Source of the DNA: Flavobacteriia bacterium
Lineage (GTDB): Bacteria; Bacteroidota; Bacteroidia; Flavobacteriales_D; Crocinitomicaceae
Assembly: GCA_947450325.1 (NCBI GenBank)
Contig: CANFUT010000027.1
Span: 1 to 60,488, forward strand
Direction of reading: 5' to 3'
Length of the DNA stretch: 60,488 nucleotides
Position 1 is the stretch's first letter, and each line of letters opens with the position of its first letter. Both the position numbers and the translations under genes were made by a program. Shown here piece after piece: positions 41,879 through 51,677 of this stretch. The notes below the pieces were generated by a model. That model worked only from the letters and a program-made list of their open reading frames with translations, did no database searches and had not been told where the DNA came from.

Positions 41879-42640
41879 ATGAAGATTATTTCTTTTAATG
41901 TCAACGGAATAAGAGCAATTGCTCAAAAAACATTTTTTCAAGACATGCTGTCAATAAATGCAGATATTATTTGCCTTCAAGAAACAAAAGCCTCAGTTGA
42001 GCAAGTAGTAGAAACTTTGAAACCACTCACAGGATTTCATGTTTATGCGAATGAATCTGTCAAAAAAGGTTATTCAGGTACAGCTATTATAACTAAAACT
42101 GAACCTCTTTCAATCACGTTTGATATGGGTTTAGAGGAACATGACCAAGAGGGAAGAGTTAGTTGTGCTGAATTTGCTGATTTCTTTTTGATTACTGTTT
42201 ATGTACCGAATTCAGGAAGTGAATTGTTAAGATTGGGTTACAGACAAAAATGGGATGCTGATTTTTTAAATTACTTAAAAGAATTGGAGATAAAAAAACC
42301 TGTAGTTGTTTGTGGCGATTTTAATGTTGCGCACAAAGAAATTGATTTAGCTAGACCAAAAGCGAATTACAATAAGTCTGCTGGTTTTATGCAAGAAGAA
42401 ATTGATGGAATGGATGCTTACCACGAAGCTGGATTAATTGATACTTTCAGAAAATTGAATCATGCGGAAGTAAAATATTCTTGGTGGTCATACAGAGGTG
42501 GAGCTCGAGAGAAGAATGTTGGCTGGAGAATAGATTACTTTTTGGTGACTGAAAATTTTCTGCCAAATGTAAAATCTTCTTTTATTTTGAATGAGGTATT
42601 TGGTTCTGACCACTGTCCTGTGGGAATCGAAGTAATTTAG
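41879..42640 (+). CDS. xth: exodeoxyribonuclease III (AP endonuclease)
   Basis: 253 residues. Exonuclease/endonuclease/phosphatase fold with MKIISFNVNGIRA (metal Asn), CLQETKA (catalytic Glu), GDFNVAHKEIDL (Asp/Asn), and GSDHCPV (Asp-His pair) at the end. It repairs abasic sites and removes 3' blocks in base excision repair. Length is normal for the family. Confidence 0.95.
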   Translation: MKIISFNVNGIRAIAQKTFFQDMLSINADIICLQETKASVEQVVETLKPLTGFHVYANESVKKGYSGTAIITKTEPLSITFDMGLEEHDQEGRVSCAEFADFFLITVYVPNSGSELLRLGYRQKWDADFLNYLKELEIKKPVVVCGDFNVAHKEIDLARPKANYNKSAGFMQEEIDGMDAYHEAGLIDTFRKLNHAEVKYSWWSYRGGAREKNVGWRIDYFLVTENFLPNVKSSFILNEVFGSDHCPVGIEVI

Positions 42641-42730
42641 TTAAAGTGCAATCAACATAAACTTAATCGAAATAGTGTAATATCTCAGAGGCTCTAAAAA
42701 TGCTTCTTTTTATCGATTTTCTCAAAACAA

Positions 42731-42766
42731 AAAAAAGCTGTAATCTTTGAATGTTACAGCTTTTTT
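42731..42766. terminator. bidirectional terminator between xth and frr
   Basis: A 13-bp perfect stem AAAAAAGCTGTAA with TTACAGCTTTTTT, loop of 10. It serves both convergent genes. Confidence 0.9.
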
Positions 42767-42791
42767 AAATCTTATTTTAAATAAAAAGAAA

Positions 42792-43355
42792 TTAGATAGT
42801 CATAATGTCTTTCTCCTTGGCATCAATAATATCTTCAGCTTTTTTGATGTAACTATTGGTAATATTTTGCACTTCGATTTCTGCACTTTTTGCTAAATCT
42901 TCAGACATTCCTTCATTTTTCAAATCTTTGATCATGTCGATGCCATCTTTTCTGTTGTTTCTAATTCCAACTTTAGCATGTTCTCCTTCTGCTTTGGCCT
43001 TTTTTACCATTTCTCTTCTACGTTCTTCTGTCAATGGTGGTACATTAATCAAAATCACTTCTCCGTTGTTTTGTGGAGCAAATCCTAGATTTGAATTGAT
43101 AATTCCTTTAGCGATTTCTGGCAACATAGCTCTTTCCCATGGTTGAACAGTAATTGTTCTTGCGTCTAATGTCGAAATATTAGCAACTTGAGTGATTGGA
43201 GTAGGGGAGCCATAATAATCGACCATTACACTTTGTATCATGGATGGCGTCGCTTTTCCTGCGCGTACTTTTTGTAGTTCATTTTCTAAATGAACTAGTG
43301 TTTTGGCGTTTGAGCTTTTCAACTCATCATAAATCATTTGAATCTCTTCAGTCAT
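42792..43355 (-). CDS. frr: ribosome recycling factor
   Basis: 187 residues from the ATG at 43355 (MTEEIQ); a start two codons earlier is possible. It splits the post-termination ribosome together with EF-G. Family signatures are KVRAGKATPSMI, LDARTITVQPWE and PPLTEERRREMVK. It lies downstream of pyrH as in most bacteria. Confidence 0.95.
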   Translation of the reverse strand: MTEEIQMIYDELKSSNAKTLVHLENELQKVRAGKATPSMIQSVMVDYYGSPTPITQVANISTLDARTITVQPWERAMLPEIAKGIINSNLGFAPQNNGEVILINVPPLTEERRREMVKKAKAEGEHAKVGIRNNRKDGIDMIKDLKNEGMSEDLAKSAEIEVQNITNSYIKKAEDIIDAKEKDIMTI

Positions 43356-43398
43356 AATCAATTTGTAATTGAAATTGGAAATATATTATTTTTCAATC

Positions 43399-44106
43399 TT
43401 AGTTTTGAACGATTGTACCAACTTTTTCACCGTCTAATAATTTTTTCAAATTACCAGGTGTGTCCATATCGAAAACAATAATTGACAAGTCATTCTCTTT
43501 ACACAATGTGAATGCTGTCATATCCATCACTTGCAAGCCTTTGCTGTAAACATCATCAAAAGTGATTGTTTCATATTTGGTTGCAGTTGGATCTTTGAAT
43601 GGATCTGCAGTGTAAATTCCGTCAACTCTTGTTCCTTTCAAAATTACATCAGCATTGATTTCAATAGCTCTCAATGAAGCGGCTGAATCAGTTGTGAAGT
43701 ATGGATTTCCTGTTCCTGCGCCGAAGATTACAACACGACCTTTTTCTAAATGGCGAACAGCGCGTCGTCTAACATAAGGTTCAGCGATTTCTTTCATTTC
43801 GATGGCAGATTGTAATCTTGTTTTCAATCCCACAGATTCTAAAGCAGCTTGTAAAGCCATGCTATTGATCATTGTTGCTAACATTCCCATATAATCTCCA
43901 TGGGTTCTATCCATTCCACCTTCTTCAGCTTGAACTCCTCTGAAAATGTTTCCTCCACCAATTACAATTGCTACTTCTATGCCTTTTTCACAAATTTCTT
44001 TGATTTGTAATGCATAAGAATTGATTCTATTGTTATCAATTCCAAATTGTTTGTCGCCCATTAATGACTCACCACTTAATTTTAGAAGGATGCGTTTGTA
44101 TTTCAT
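43399..44106 (-). CDS. pyrH: UMP kinase
   Basis: 235 residues from the ATG at 44106 ([15 protein letters not shown]). An upstream in-frame ATG at 44136 lies within the promoter box and is rejected. It phosphorylates UMP to UDP. Motifs: [20 protein letters not shown] and [12 protein letters not shown]. Followed by frr with 43 bp between. Confidence 0.95.
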   Translation of the reverse strand: MKYKRILLKLSGESLMGDKQFGIDNNRINSYALQIKEICEKGIEVAIVIGGGNIFRGVQAEEGGMDRTHGDYMGMLATMINSMALQAALESVGLKTRLQSAIEMKEIAEPYVRRRAVRHLEKGRVVIFGAGTGNPYFTTDSAASLRAIEINADVILKGTRVDGIYTADPFKDPTATKYETITFDDVYSKGLQVMDMTAFTLCKENDLSIIVFDMDTPGNLKKLLDGEKVGTIVQN

Positions 44107-44133
44107 GAAATTCAAGTTTTTGAAAGATGCAGA

Positions 44134-44141
44134 CAAATATA
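44134..44141 (-). promoter_or_regulatory. promoter -7 box (TATATTTG) of pyrH-frr
   Basis: TAnnTTTG match 28 bp before the ATG at 44106. It decides that the pyrH start is the later ATG. Confidence 0.6.
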
Positions 44142-44211
44142 GTTAAAAAAGGGAAAAAATGAGGTACAAAGTGAAATGCTTCTTTTTCAAAAGTTAGAAT
44201 TGGGCATAAAA

Positions 44212-44238
44212 AAAGGGTTGGAAAAAATCCAACCCTTT
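44212..44238 (-). terminator. intrinsic terminator of the rplM-rpsI-rpsB-tsf cluster
   Basis: An 11-bp stem AAAGGGTTGGA with TCCAACCCTTT, loop AAAAA. On the minus strand it is followed by T-rich sequence. It lies 20 bp after the tsf stop. Confidence 0.9.
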
Positions 44239-44258
44239 CAAAAAAATATTTCAATTAC

Positions 44259-45089
44259 TTATTTCATTGCGAAACGCTCGAAAGAAGTTACTGTTAAACC
44301 TTTTTCAGCTGAGTTCAAGAATTCCTCAACAGTTACTTTGTTGTCGCGAACAAATTGTTGGCTTAACAAAGTGTTTTCTTGGAAAAATTTATTCAAACGT
44401 CCTTGAGAGATTTTTTCAGCCATTTCAGCTGGTTTTCCTTCTTGGATAGCCAATTCTTTTCCAATTTCCAATTCACGGTCAATTGTGTTTTGGTCGATAC
44501 CTTCTTTATTCAATGCCAACGGATTCATAGCAGCAATTTGCATTGCAACTTGTTTTCCAGCGTCTTCAGCAGCAGCAGAATTAACTGTCAAACCAACCAA
44601 AGTAGCCAATTGGTTACCTGGGTGATTGTAGGCAGAAACTTGCTCCGCGCTGATTTTTGCATATTTAGAAAGATCTAATTTCTCACCAATCACACCTACG
44701 TGTTCAGTGATTTTTTCTTTGATAGACAATTTATCATCGTAAGGAAGTGCTTTCAATTCTTCAATTGTATTTGGCAAATGTTTCAAAGCAACATCAACCA
44801 AAGATTGCATAAAAGCACGGAAGTTATCGTTCATTGCTACGAAATCTGTTTCGCAGTTCAATGCCATGATTACTCCTGTTTTTCCGTCTGCTGAAGCTTG
44901 AGAGAAGATTAAACCTTCTTTAGCTTCATTTTCACCGCGTTTTGCAGCGATTTTTTGTCCTTTTTTACGAAGGATATCGATTGCAGCTTCAAAATCTCCA
45001 TTAGATTCTGTCAATGCATTCTTGCAATCCATCATTCCAGCACCAGTTTGTTGGCGCAATTTATTTACATCTGCAGCTGTAATTGCCAT
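44259..45089 (-). CDS. tsf: elongation factor Ts
   Basis: 276 residues. Nucleotide exchange factor of EF-Tu. The N-terminal UBA-like domain has VNKLRQQTGAGMMDCKNAL and the EF-Tu contact motif is CETDFVAMND. Follows rpsB with 24 bp between. Confidence 0.96.
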   Translation of the reverse strand: MAITAADVNKLRQQTGAGMMDCKNALTESNGDFEAAIDILRKKGQKIAAKRGENEAKEGLIFSQASADGKTGVIMALNCETDFVAMNDNFRAFMQSLVDVALKHLPNTIEELKALPYDDKLSIKEKITEHVGVIGEKLDLSKYAKISAEQVSAYNHPGNQLATLVGLTVNSAAAEDAGKQVAMQIAAMNPLALNKEGIDQNTIDRELEIGKELAIQEGKPAEMAEKISQGRLNKFFQENTLLSQQFVRDNKVTVEEFLNSAEKGLTVTSFERFAMK

Positions 45090-45113
45090 GATAGTAAAAT
45101 TTTTATTGTTTGA

Positions 45114-45905
45114 TTAATCTTCTTTTGTTTCTTCTTTCGCTTCAGTAACTTCTGGAGCAGCTGCAACAGCTACTTCTTCTGCAACTTCAGTTTTATCCGC
45201 ACCTTTATCTTTGGTGTTTTTGCGATCTTCCAAACCTACTTTGATAGCGTCACAAATCGCATCCAAAATAATTGAAATTGATTTTGTAGCATCATCATTT
45301 GCTGGAATTGGGAAATCAACAAATTTTGGATTTGAATTGGTATCTACCATTGCAAAGATTGGAATGTTCAATCTTTTTGCTTCGTGCATAGCGATATTTT
45401 CTTTTAAGATATCTACCAAGAAAATAGCTGCTGGTTGACGAGTCATATCAGCAATAGAACCAAAGTTTTTTTCCAACTTCTCACGTTGGCGAGTTTTGAA
45501 TAAACGCTCTCTTTTAGAAAGTGTATCCCACGTTCCATCTGTCTTCATTTTATCAATTGAAGCCATTTTACGAATCGATTTACGAGTCGTTTGGAAATTG
45601 GTCAACATACCACCTGACCAACGTTCAGTTACGAACGGCATGTTTACAGCTTTTACGCGTTCAGATACGATTTCTTTCGCTTGTTTCTTTGTAGCTACGA
45701 AAAGAACTTTTTTACCTGATTTTGCGATTTGTGTCATCGCTGCACATGCTTGATCAAGATGAGCAATTGTCTTATTTAGATCGATAATGTGGATACCTTT
45801 CTTCTCATCGAAGATGTATGGTGCCATTGCTGGATTCCACTTTCTTTTTTGGTGACCGAAGTGTACACCTGCGTCTAATAACTCTTGAAAACCTACTTTT
45901 GACAT
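45114..45905 (-). CDS. rpsB: 30S ribosomal protein S2
   Basis: 263 residues. Opens with LLDAGVHFGHQKRKWNP and has VDTNSNPKFVDFPIPANDDA. The last 35 residues are an acidic Ala/Glu-rich tail, common in Bacteroidota S2. Its gene follows rpsI, so S2 and EF-Ts may share the transcript of rplM-rpsI. Confidence 0.96.
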   Translation of the reverse strand: MSKVGFQELLDAGVHFGHQKRKWNPAMAPYIFDEKKGIHIIDLNKTIAHLDQACAAMTQIAKSGKKVLFVATKKQAKEIVSERVKAVNMPFVTERWSGGMLTNFQTTRKSIRKMASIDKMKTDGTWDTLSKRERLFKTRQREKLEKNFGSIADMTRQPAAIFLVDILKENIAMHEAKRLNIPIFAMVDTNSNPKFVDFPIPANDDATKSISIILDAICDAIKVGLEDRKNTKDKGADKTEVAEEVAVAAAPEVTEAKEETKED

Positions 45906-46017
45906 TTTAGTATTGTTTTTTAATTGTTTACGTTCCTTTAGTAATCAGCGTAACGAGGGAGCCAGAGGCATATACTCAATCGCTTGGATACTAAACAACC
46001 GCCAAAATATTTTAATA

Positions 46018-46404
46018 TTAACGTTTTGAGAATTGGAATTTCTTACGTGCTTTCGGCTGTCCTGGTTTTTTACGCTCAACCATTCTTGGGTCACGCGTCA
46101 TCAAACCTTCAGCTTTCAATGCTGGTTTCAAATCCTCAGATACTTTTACAAGTGCTCTTGAAATACCTAAACGAATAGCCTCAGCTTGTCCGTTGATACC
46201 TCCACCCATAACGTTTACAGTTACATCATATTGATCAACAGTATCCGTCAATTGGAAAGGGTGTTGAATTTTTGATTGTAACATCGCAACAGGAAAGAAC
46301 TCTTTGTATTCTTTTTTATTTACGATAACTTTACCAGTACCTTTTTTCATGTAAACTCTGGCAACAGAAGTTTTTCTTCTTCCTAATGTGTTGATAATTT
46401 CCAT
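46018..46404 (-). CDS. rpsI: 30S ribosomal protein S9
   Basis: 128 residues. LGRRKTSVARVYMKKGTGK at the start, GGGINGQAEAIRLGISRAL in the middle, and the conserved C-terminal tail KKFQFSKR that reaches the P-site tRNA. It starts 2 bp after the rplM stop. Confidence 0.97.
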   Translation of the reverse strand: MEIINTLGRRKTSVARVYMKKGTGKVIVNKKEYKEFFPVAMLQSKIQHPFQLTDTVDQYDVTVNVMGGGINGQAEAIRLGISRALVKVSEDLKPALKAEGLMTRDPRMVERKKPGQPKARKKFQFSKR

Positions 46405-46406
46405 AA

Positions 46407-46865
46407 TTATTTTTTAGATGAGCTAAAAGTAATTACTTCAGGTTTTTGAGCTTCTTGCTTGTGCTCAGGACCTACGTAAACTTTCAAGTTAGTAAATAAA
46501 TTACGTCCCAAAGTATTTTTTGGCAACATTCCTTTTACAGCTTTCTCAATCAAACGTTGAGGGTGTTTTTGTAAAATTTCTTGTGCAGTCAAAATTCTTT
46601 GCCCACCTGGGTAACCCGTGTAGCGAACATACTCTTTGTTCACCAATTTAGTACCAGAAAATGATACTTTCTCTGCATTAATAACAATTACGTTATCTCC
46701 GCAGTCTGCGTGTGGTGTGAAGTTTGGTTTGTGTTTTCCACGTATCAACTTCGCTACCTCACTCGCCAAGCGACCAACTGTTTGGCCTTCGGCATCTACC
46801 AACAACCACTTCTTTCCAGAGGTTTCTGTGTTAGCAGACTTCGTTTTGTAACTTAATGTATCCAC
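46407..46865 (-). CDS. rplM: 50S ribosomal protein L13
   Basis: 152 residues. [19 protein letters not shown] and [14 protein letters not shown], then the GYPGG motif and MLPKNTLGR. First gene of the cluster behind a strong promoter. Confidence 0.97.
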   Translation of the reverse strand: MDTLSYKTKSANTETSGKKWLLVDAEGQTVGRLASEVAKLIRGKHKPNFTPHADCGDNVIVINAEKVSFSGTKLVNKEYVRYTGYPGGQRILTAQEILQKHPQRLIEKAVKGMLPKNTLGRNLFTNLKVYVGPEHKQEAQKPEVITFSSSKK

Positions 46866-46891
46866 AATAAATATTAATTAAATAAGACAAT

Positions 46892-46941
46892 TCCCCTAAT
46901 TTGGGGGTGCAAAGATACAACTTAAAGATTTTATTAACAAA
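46892..46941 (-). promoter_or_regulatory. promoter and leader hairpin of rplM-rpsI
   Basis: Minus-strand -33 TTTG (46938-46941), a 20-bp spacer and -7 TATCTTTG (46910-46917). Right at the transcription start lies a small hairpin CCCC (46892-46895) with GGGG in the CCCCTAATTTGGGGG run. It might take part in autoregulation by a ribosomal protein, but that is unproven. Confidence 0.7.
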
Positions 46942-47029
46942 CGAAATTTGAAATATATTCAATTTCGTACTCATTACAAGGTGAATTTGCAGATTTACTG
47001 TCTTTTAAGATTGAAATTTGCAAAAATAA

Positions 47030-47064
47030 AAATGCGTCACAAATTTAAATTTTATGACGCATTT
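47030..47064 (-). terminator. intrinsic terminator of the enoyl-CoA hydratase gene
   Basis: A 10-bp stem AAATGCGTCA (47030-47039) with TGACGCATTT (47055-47064), 20 bp after the stop, T-rich on the minus strand. Confidence 0.8.
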
Positions 47065-47083
47065 CAATGTGTATTATTTTAAC

Positions 47084-47881
47084 CTATTTTGCTTTGAAAG
47101 AATTAATCGCGTTAACAGTGAAATCTGACAACACCAATTTCCCACTCATTCCTGCTCGTTCATGCAATAATTCATCCCAATTTTCTGCCCCTTCCCAAAA
47201 AATGCTTTTTAGCATCGACATGGCTTCTGGATTAGACTTGGTTAAATTTTCTGCTAATTTATCAATAGCAATATCCATTTCTTCGATTGTATCAAATAAC
47301 TCAGCATACAAACCTTTTTCTCTCGCCCATTCAGCACTTTTCCATGAAGTTGCGTCAATGGCTAACTGACTCATCGCGGATGTTCCAATCTTACGAGTAA
47401 CAGCTGGTCCGACAACAAAAGGTCCGATTCCAACAGCTAGTTCTGATAGTTTAACGTCTGCATTTTTTGTAGCATAGCAATAATCAACTGCTGAAGCCAT
47501 TCCAACACCACCTCCAACTGCTTTTCCTTGAACACGTCCAATAATGAATTTTGGACATTTTCTACAAGCATTGATCACATTCGCAAATCCAGAGAAGAAT
47601 TTTTGCCCTGTTTCTAAATCTCTGATTGAAATTAATTCATCAAAACTAGCTCCTGCACAAAATGATTTTTCCCCAAATGATTTTAATACAATTACTTTAA
47701 CAATACTGTTATTTCCAAGTTCTGTAATTGTATCAGCTATTTTCTGTAAGATTTTACCTGGTAATGAGTTGCTTAATGGATGTCCAAATTCGATAGTTGC
47801 AATGCCTAGGTTGTCTATTTCGTAACTTACGTGTCCTAAATTGATAGCTTCTAACATTTCTTTCTCTAGTTTTTTCAGCAA
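47084..47881 (-). CDS. enoyl-CoA hydratase/isomerase family protein
   Basis: 265 residues; a second ATG at 47857 is a possible start. Crotonase fold: oxyanion hole stretches FCAGASFDEL (about 102-111) and GKAVGGGVGMA, with the catalytic-type Glu in KLSELAVGIG. It could hydrate enoyl-CoA in fatty-acid or branched-chain amino-acid breakdown; the precise substrate cannot be told. Confidence 0.85.
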   Translation of the reverse strand: MLKKLEKEMLEAINLGHVSYEIDNLGIATIEFGHPLSNSLPGKILQKIADTITELGNNSIVKVIVLKSFGEKSFCAGASFDELISIRDLETGQKFFSGFANVINACRKCPKFIIGRVQGKAVGGGVGMASAVDYCYATKNADVKLSELAVGIGPFVVGPAVTRKIGTSAMSQLAIDATSWKSAEWAREKGLYAELFDTIEEMDIAIDKLAENLTKSNPEAMSMLKSIFWEGAENWDELLHERAGMSGKLVLSDFTVNAINSFKAK

Positions 47882-47930
47882 AAATAATTAAATACTGATA
47901 AGTTTAGCATTTTTTAAAGGGGGAGAAATA

Positions 47931-47966
47931 AAAAAAACCTGTATTTTTTTCAAAACACAGGCTTTT
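47931..47966 (-). terminator. intrinsic terminator of the M16 pair
   Basis: Stem CCTGT with ACAGG inside AAAACC...GGCTTTT; on the minus strand it ends in a long T-run. It lies 22 bp after the 695-residue gene. Confidence 0.7.
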
Positions 47967-47987
47967 AAAAGGGGGTGTGGGAGATAT

Positions 47988-50075
47988 TTATTTAAAAGTA
48001 GTTTCGTCAACCGTTCCGTTAACTTCAATTGAAATAACTTTACCTTCTAAACCTAAATCACCCATCATTAAACTCATTTTATGAGGGAATTGTAGTCCAT
48101 TTACAATTTTGAAATCACTGAACGACCTTGAAGCTTCAACTACTTGGTCACCTTCTTTTTGAATTGAAACAGATTTGATTTTCATAAACGATTTTGTGTC
48201 ATAATAGTCAAATGATTGTTTGTCTCCATCAACAATTTTTAAGACATAAGCCTCAGTATTGTTGACTTCTTCAATTCCTACCATTTCAACTTTCAATCCA
48301 GAAGTCGCATAAGTCAATTCTGGGAAAAGCCCTGCAGATTTTTGTTTGCTTGCTATTTCTTCCGCAGTCAAGTCTTTCTTTCCAGTTTGCATGTTTGATG
48401 ATGCACCTGCTTTTCCATCAAAATATTCTTTTTGAATCATCATTCCTTGCATCTCAATTTTCATTGCCTCTTTGTTTGGTGCAACGAAATAAGTTGTCAT
48501 CGTCAATGGTGCAGGAATTTGTTGTGCTGACATTTCCATCACCTGCTTTACAGATTTGATTTTTTTGATCGCTTTGTTCGCAGCTTTCATTGAAGTCGTT
48601 CCAGTAGTTGCAAAAACATATTTTTCAATTAATTGCTCCTTGGTAATATCAGCTGGTTTTACTTCTTTAGCAACGTTTCCGAATGCGTCAAACATTTCGA
48701 TTTTTCCGTCAGCATCAAATACTTTTAATTTCTCAATAATTTCCTCGTTTCCTACAACGATGATGTTGCAGTTTTTTGAAGTGAAATATGTTTGAGCCAT
48801 TTCCAATACATTTTCAGTATTAACCGCATCCAATCTTTTCAAATAAGTTTGGTAGTAATCTTTTGGTAAATTATTTTGAATAATGTTCAATGCAAATCTT
48901 GCGATCGTTTGAGGGTTTTCTAAAGAGCGAGCAAAACCGCCAGCCATTGCTGATTTAGTCAAATTGATTTCAGACTCTTTTACATAACTGTTTCCAATAT
49001 TGTCAAGTTCTTTTAAGATTTGAACAATCGCACTGTCAGTTACATCATTTCTGAAGTTTCCAGATGCTGAGAACCAACTTCCGTTGTCTGTAATATCAAT
49101 TCCTGAATAACAACCATAAGTGTATGCTTTGTCTTCACGTAAGTTTTGCATCAAACGTGTTCCAAAACCTCCACCACCTAAAATGCCGTTAGTAACAGTT
49201 AATGGCAATTGATTTGGTTGTCCTGGTTTCATTTTTACTGGAAAAGAAATAGAAACTTTCGACTGAACTGCACCTGGTTTTTTAACAAAAATCACACGAT
49301 TTCCTTTGTTAAATTGACCTTCTCCTAATTCAGCTTTGTATACTGGTCCACCTTTCCAAGTACTGAAATATTTGTTTACCATTTCAGTTGCTTGCGCTTT
49401 GTTTACATCTCCAACAATCACTAAATAGCTTCCTCTTGGTGTAAATACTCTTTTGAAATAGCTTTCAATATCGGTTTTGTTAATCGCAGCTAAGGTAGCT
49501 TCCGTCATGATTTCTCCGTAAGGATGTCCATTTGGAAAATTTGCTTTTCTTTCTGCGTTGTCAGACATTTCATCTGGACTTGATTTTGCAGATAATAATG
49601 CAGATTCGTTTTGTTTTTTGATTCTTTCAAATTCTGAATCTGGGAAATTTGCGTTAAACAAAACGTCTGTCATCAATGTCAAACCTTTTTCAACATGTTT
49701 TGTCAAACAAGATAAATACATAGATTCTCCATCTGCATTTAAAGTTGCTCCAATGTAATCAACTTCTGCATCTAATTTGTCTTTTGAACGATTGGTTGTT
49801 CCAGACATAATTAATTGTCCTGCTATTTTAGATAAACCTGCTTTTGAACCTTCATTCATTGGATCTGAGCCAGTTACCAATCGAATGGAAACTTTAGGTA
49901 ATTTGTGGTTTTCAGAAAGAATAACAGTGATGCCGTTTTCAGTTGTGAAAACCTCTGAATCTTTGATATTTATTGTTGGTGGTGTTCCTGCTTTAGGACG
50001 CACAGATCGATCTAATTGGCTAAAACTTGTAGCAGCAACTAAAATCAATGCACCGGATAAAATTATTTTTTTCAT
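47988..50075 (-). CDS. M16 family protein, inactive-type subunit with C-terminal LolA-like domain
   Basis: 695 residues with a signal peptide (1-19). Two M16 domains cover about 40-460. The zinc motif HxxEH is replaced by GLSKIAGQLIMSG (80-92), but the substrate-binding Arg/Tyr region (LREDKAYTYGCYSG) remains, as in the non-catalytic partner of M16B pairs. The last 220 residues resemble an outer-membrane lipoprotein-sorting (LolA/DUF-type) fold, an uncommon addition. It follows the catalytic gene by 70 bp, and the two presumably form a periplasmic heterodimeric protease. Confidence 0.88.
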   Translation of the reverse strand: MKKIILSGALILVAATSFSQLDRSVRPKAGTPPTINIKDSEVFTTENGITVILSENHKLPKVSIRLVTGSDPMNEGSKAGLSKIAGQLIMSGTTNRSKDKLDAEVDYIGATLNADGESMYLSCLTKHVEKGLTLMTDVLFNANFPDSEFERIKKQNESALLSAKSSPDEMSDNAERKANFPNGHPYGEIMTEATLAAINKTDIESYFKRVFTPRGSYLVIVGDVNKAQATEMVNKYFSTWKGGPVYKAELGEGQFNKGNRVIFVKKPGAVQSKVSISFPVKMKPGQPNQLPLTVTNGILGGGGFGTRLMQNLREDKAYTYGCYSGIDITDNGSWFSASGNFRNDVTDSAIVQILKELDNIGNSYVKESEINLTKSAMAGGFARSLENPQTIARFALNIIQNNLPKDYYQTYLKRLDAVNTENVLEMAQTYFTSKNCNIIVVGNEEIIEKLKVFDADGKIEMFDAFGNVAKEVKPADITKEQLIEKYVFATTGTTSMKAANKAIKKIKSVKQVMEMSAQQIPAPLTMTTYFVAPNKEAMKIEMQGMMIQKEYFDGKAGASSNMQTGKKDLTAEEIASKQKSAGLFPELTYATSGLKVEMVGIEEVNNTEAYVLKIVDGDKQSFDYYDTKSFMKIKSVSIQKEGDQVVEASRSFSDFKIVNGLQFPHKMSLMMGDLGLEGKVISIEVNGTVDETTFK

Positions 50076-50145
50076 TTGAATATCTATTTATATGAAATCT
50101 AATATTGGATTTGAATCTTTTGATTCTTCTAATTTTGATTCCGTA

Positions 50146-51615
50146 TTAATTTTTTGGTTTCGGTAAATAATATAAAATCACACGATTTTCAGGAGTGAAA
50201 TACTTTTTTGCAACTCTTTGAATGTCTTCTCTAGTCACAGCCATGTATTTCGTTAATTCACTATTTATTAATGCCGTACTTCCCATGTACATGTAATTTT
50301 GAGCTAAATTCTCAGCGATTCCAGCAACTGAACTGTAGGCTGAAATGATGTCATTTTCTTTACCGTTTCTCAATTTTTCAAATTCCTCTTGTGAAATCAA
50401 AGCGTCTTGAACTGATTTTACTTCCTCATCTAAAGCATTTTGCAAAGTAATTAAATCTACATTAGCAGAACCAATTGCAGCAACCAATCCCAATCCTGGA
50501 TCTTCTAACGGGAATGCAAAAGAAAATGCAGCCATTGCCAATTGTTTTTTCTCAACGATATTTTTATTCATTCTAGAACTTGTTCCTCCTGAAAGTACAG
50601 TATTTAGCATATCCAAAGCATAAGCGTCAGGATTTGTTTGTTCAGGAAGTCTATATCCCATAAAAACAGCTGGTAGTTCGATGTTATCGTAAACTGTATC
50701 AATGACAACGCCTTTGAAAGGTGGTTCATTTCTCTCTGGTCTTGGAATAACAGTTGGCATTGCACTGTATTTTTTGATGATTTTTTGTGCTTCAGCGTCT
50801 TTTGAGCCCAAAAAGTTTTTTGCATCAAATTTATTTTTTGCAATACCATAAGTTTTCAAGAAAGCATCATCACTTTGATTTTCAAAATCACGAAACAAAT
50901 TGATTGCTTGTCCTGAAGGAATTGATCCATAGTAGGTTGCAATCCATTTTTTTGTTTCTTCAATATTGATGTCACCAGCAATCGAAAGTACAGAATTTGA
51001 AGGAACATAAAATGTTCTGTAAAAATTCACATAATCTTCTTCTTGCGCAGCATCCAAGTGTTCCATGCTACCAATTGGTTGCCATTTATATGGATGTTTT
51101 TGATACATTCTCGCGAACATTTCTGTTAAGAAAGAAGCGTAAGGTTGATTGTCAACTCTTTGTCTTTTTTCTTCTTTTACAACTTGTCGTTGTGTTTCGA
51201 TACCAGTATTGTCAACTTTCGCATGTAAAAGTCTTTCACTTTCTAGCCAAAGACCTAATTCCAATTGATTAGAAGGTAATAATTCGTAGTAATAAGTTCT
51301 ATCTTGTGAAGTGTTTGCATTCAACGCTCCACCATTTTTTTCTACCAATTCACTGTATTCTCCTCGTCCAATATTCGTTGAACCTTCAAATAACAAATGC
51401 TCAAAAAAGTGAGCAAATCCAGTTCTTGTTGGGATTTCATTTTTAGAACCAACGTGGTACATTATGGATACGGCAACAATAGGGGTAGCATGTTCCTCGT
51501 GTAAGATTACATGAATACCGTTAGGTAAATCATATTCTACATACTCGATTTTGCGCTGAGACCAAACATTACCAACTAGGGTAAGGGCTGCAATGGCAAA
51601 AAGATGTTTTTTCAT
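50146..51615 (-). CDS. M16 family zinc protease, catalytic subunit
   Basis: 489 residues with a signal peptide (about 1-19). Zinc site HFFEH (H69, E72, H73) with the downstream Glu in LWLESERL. A single-chain insulinase/pitrilysin-like M16B protease. It lies directly upstream of its inactive partner in one operon. Confidence 0.93.
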   Translation of the reverse strand: MKKHLFAIAALTLVGNVWSQRKIEYVEYDLPNGIHVILHEEHATPIVAVSIMYHVGSKNEIPTRTGFAHFFEHLLFEGSTNIGRGEYSELVEKNGGALNANTSQDRTYYYELLPSNQLELGLWLESERLLHAKVDNTGIETQRQVVKEEKRQRVDNQPYASFLTEMFARMYQKHPYKWQPIGSMEHLDAAQEEDYVNFYRTFYVPSNSVLSIAGDINIEETKKWIATYYGSIPSGQAINLFRDFENQSDDAFLKTYGIAKNKFDAKNFLGSKDAEAQKIIKKYSAMPTVIPRPERNEPPFKGVVIDTVYDNIELPAVFMGYRLPEQTNPDAYALDMLNTVLSGGTSSRMNKNIVEKKQLAMAAFSFAFPLEDPGLGLVAAIGSANVDLITLQNALDEEVKSVQDALISQEEFEKLRNGKENDIISAYSSVAGIAENLAQNYMYMGSTALINSELTKYMAVTREDIQRVAKKYFTPENRVILYYLPKPKN

Positions 51616-51669
51616 GTTTAATCGATTGATTTGTTTAATTTATTTCAAATATCCTTTTTTTAGGAATGC

Positions 51670-51677
51670 CAAATATA
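51670..51677 (-). promoter_or_regulatory. promoter -7 box (TATATTTG) of the M16 operon
   Basis: TAnnTTTG match 54 bp before the ATG at 51615. A TTG lies upstream at a slightly long spacing (about 23 bp). Confidence 0.5.

Noticed and set aside
44107-44136. Longer pyrH start at 44136
   Set aside because: The TATATTTG promoter box lies at 44134-44141, so this ATG would not be transcribed; family alignments start at [13 protein letters not shown].
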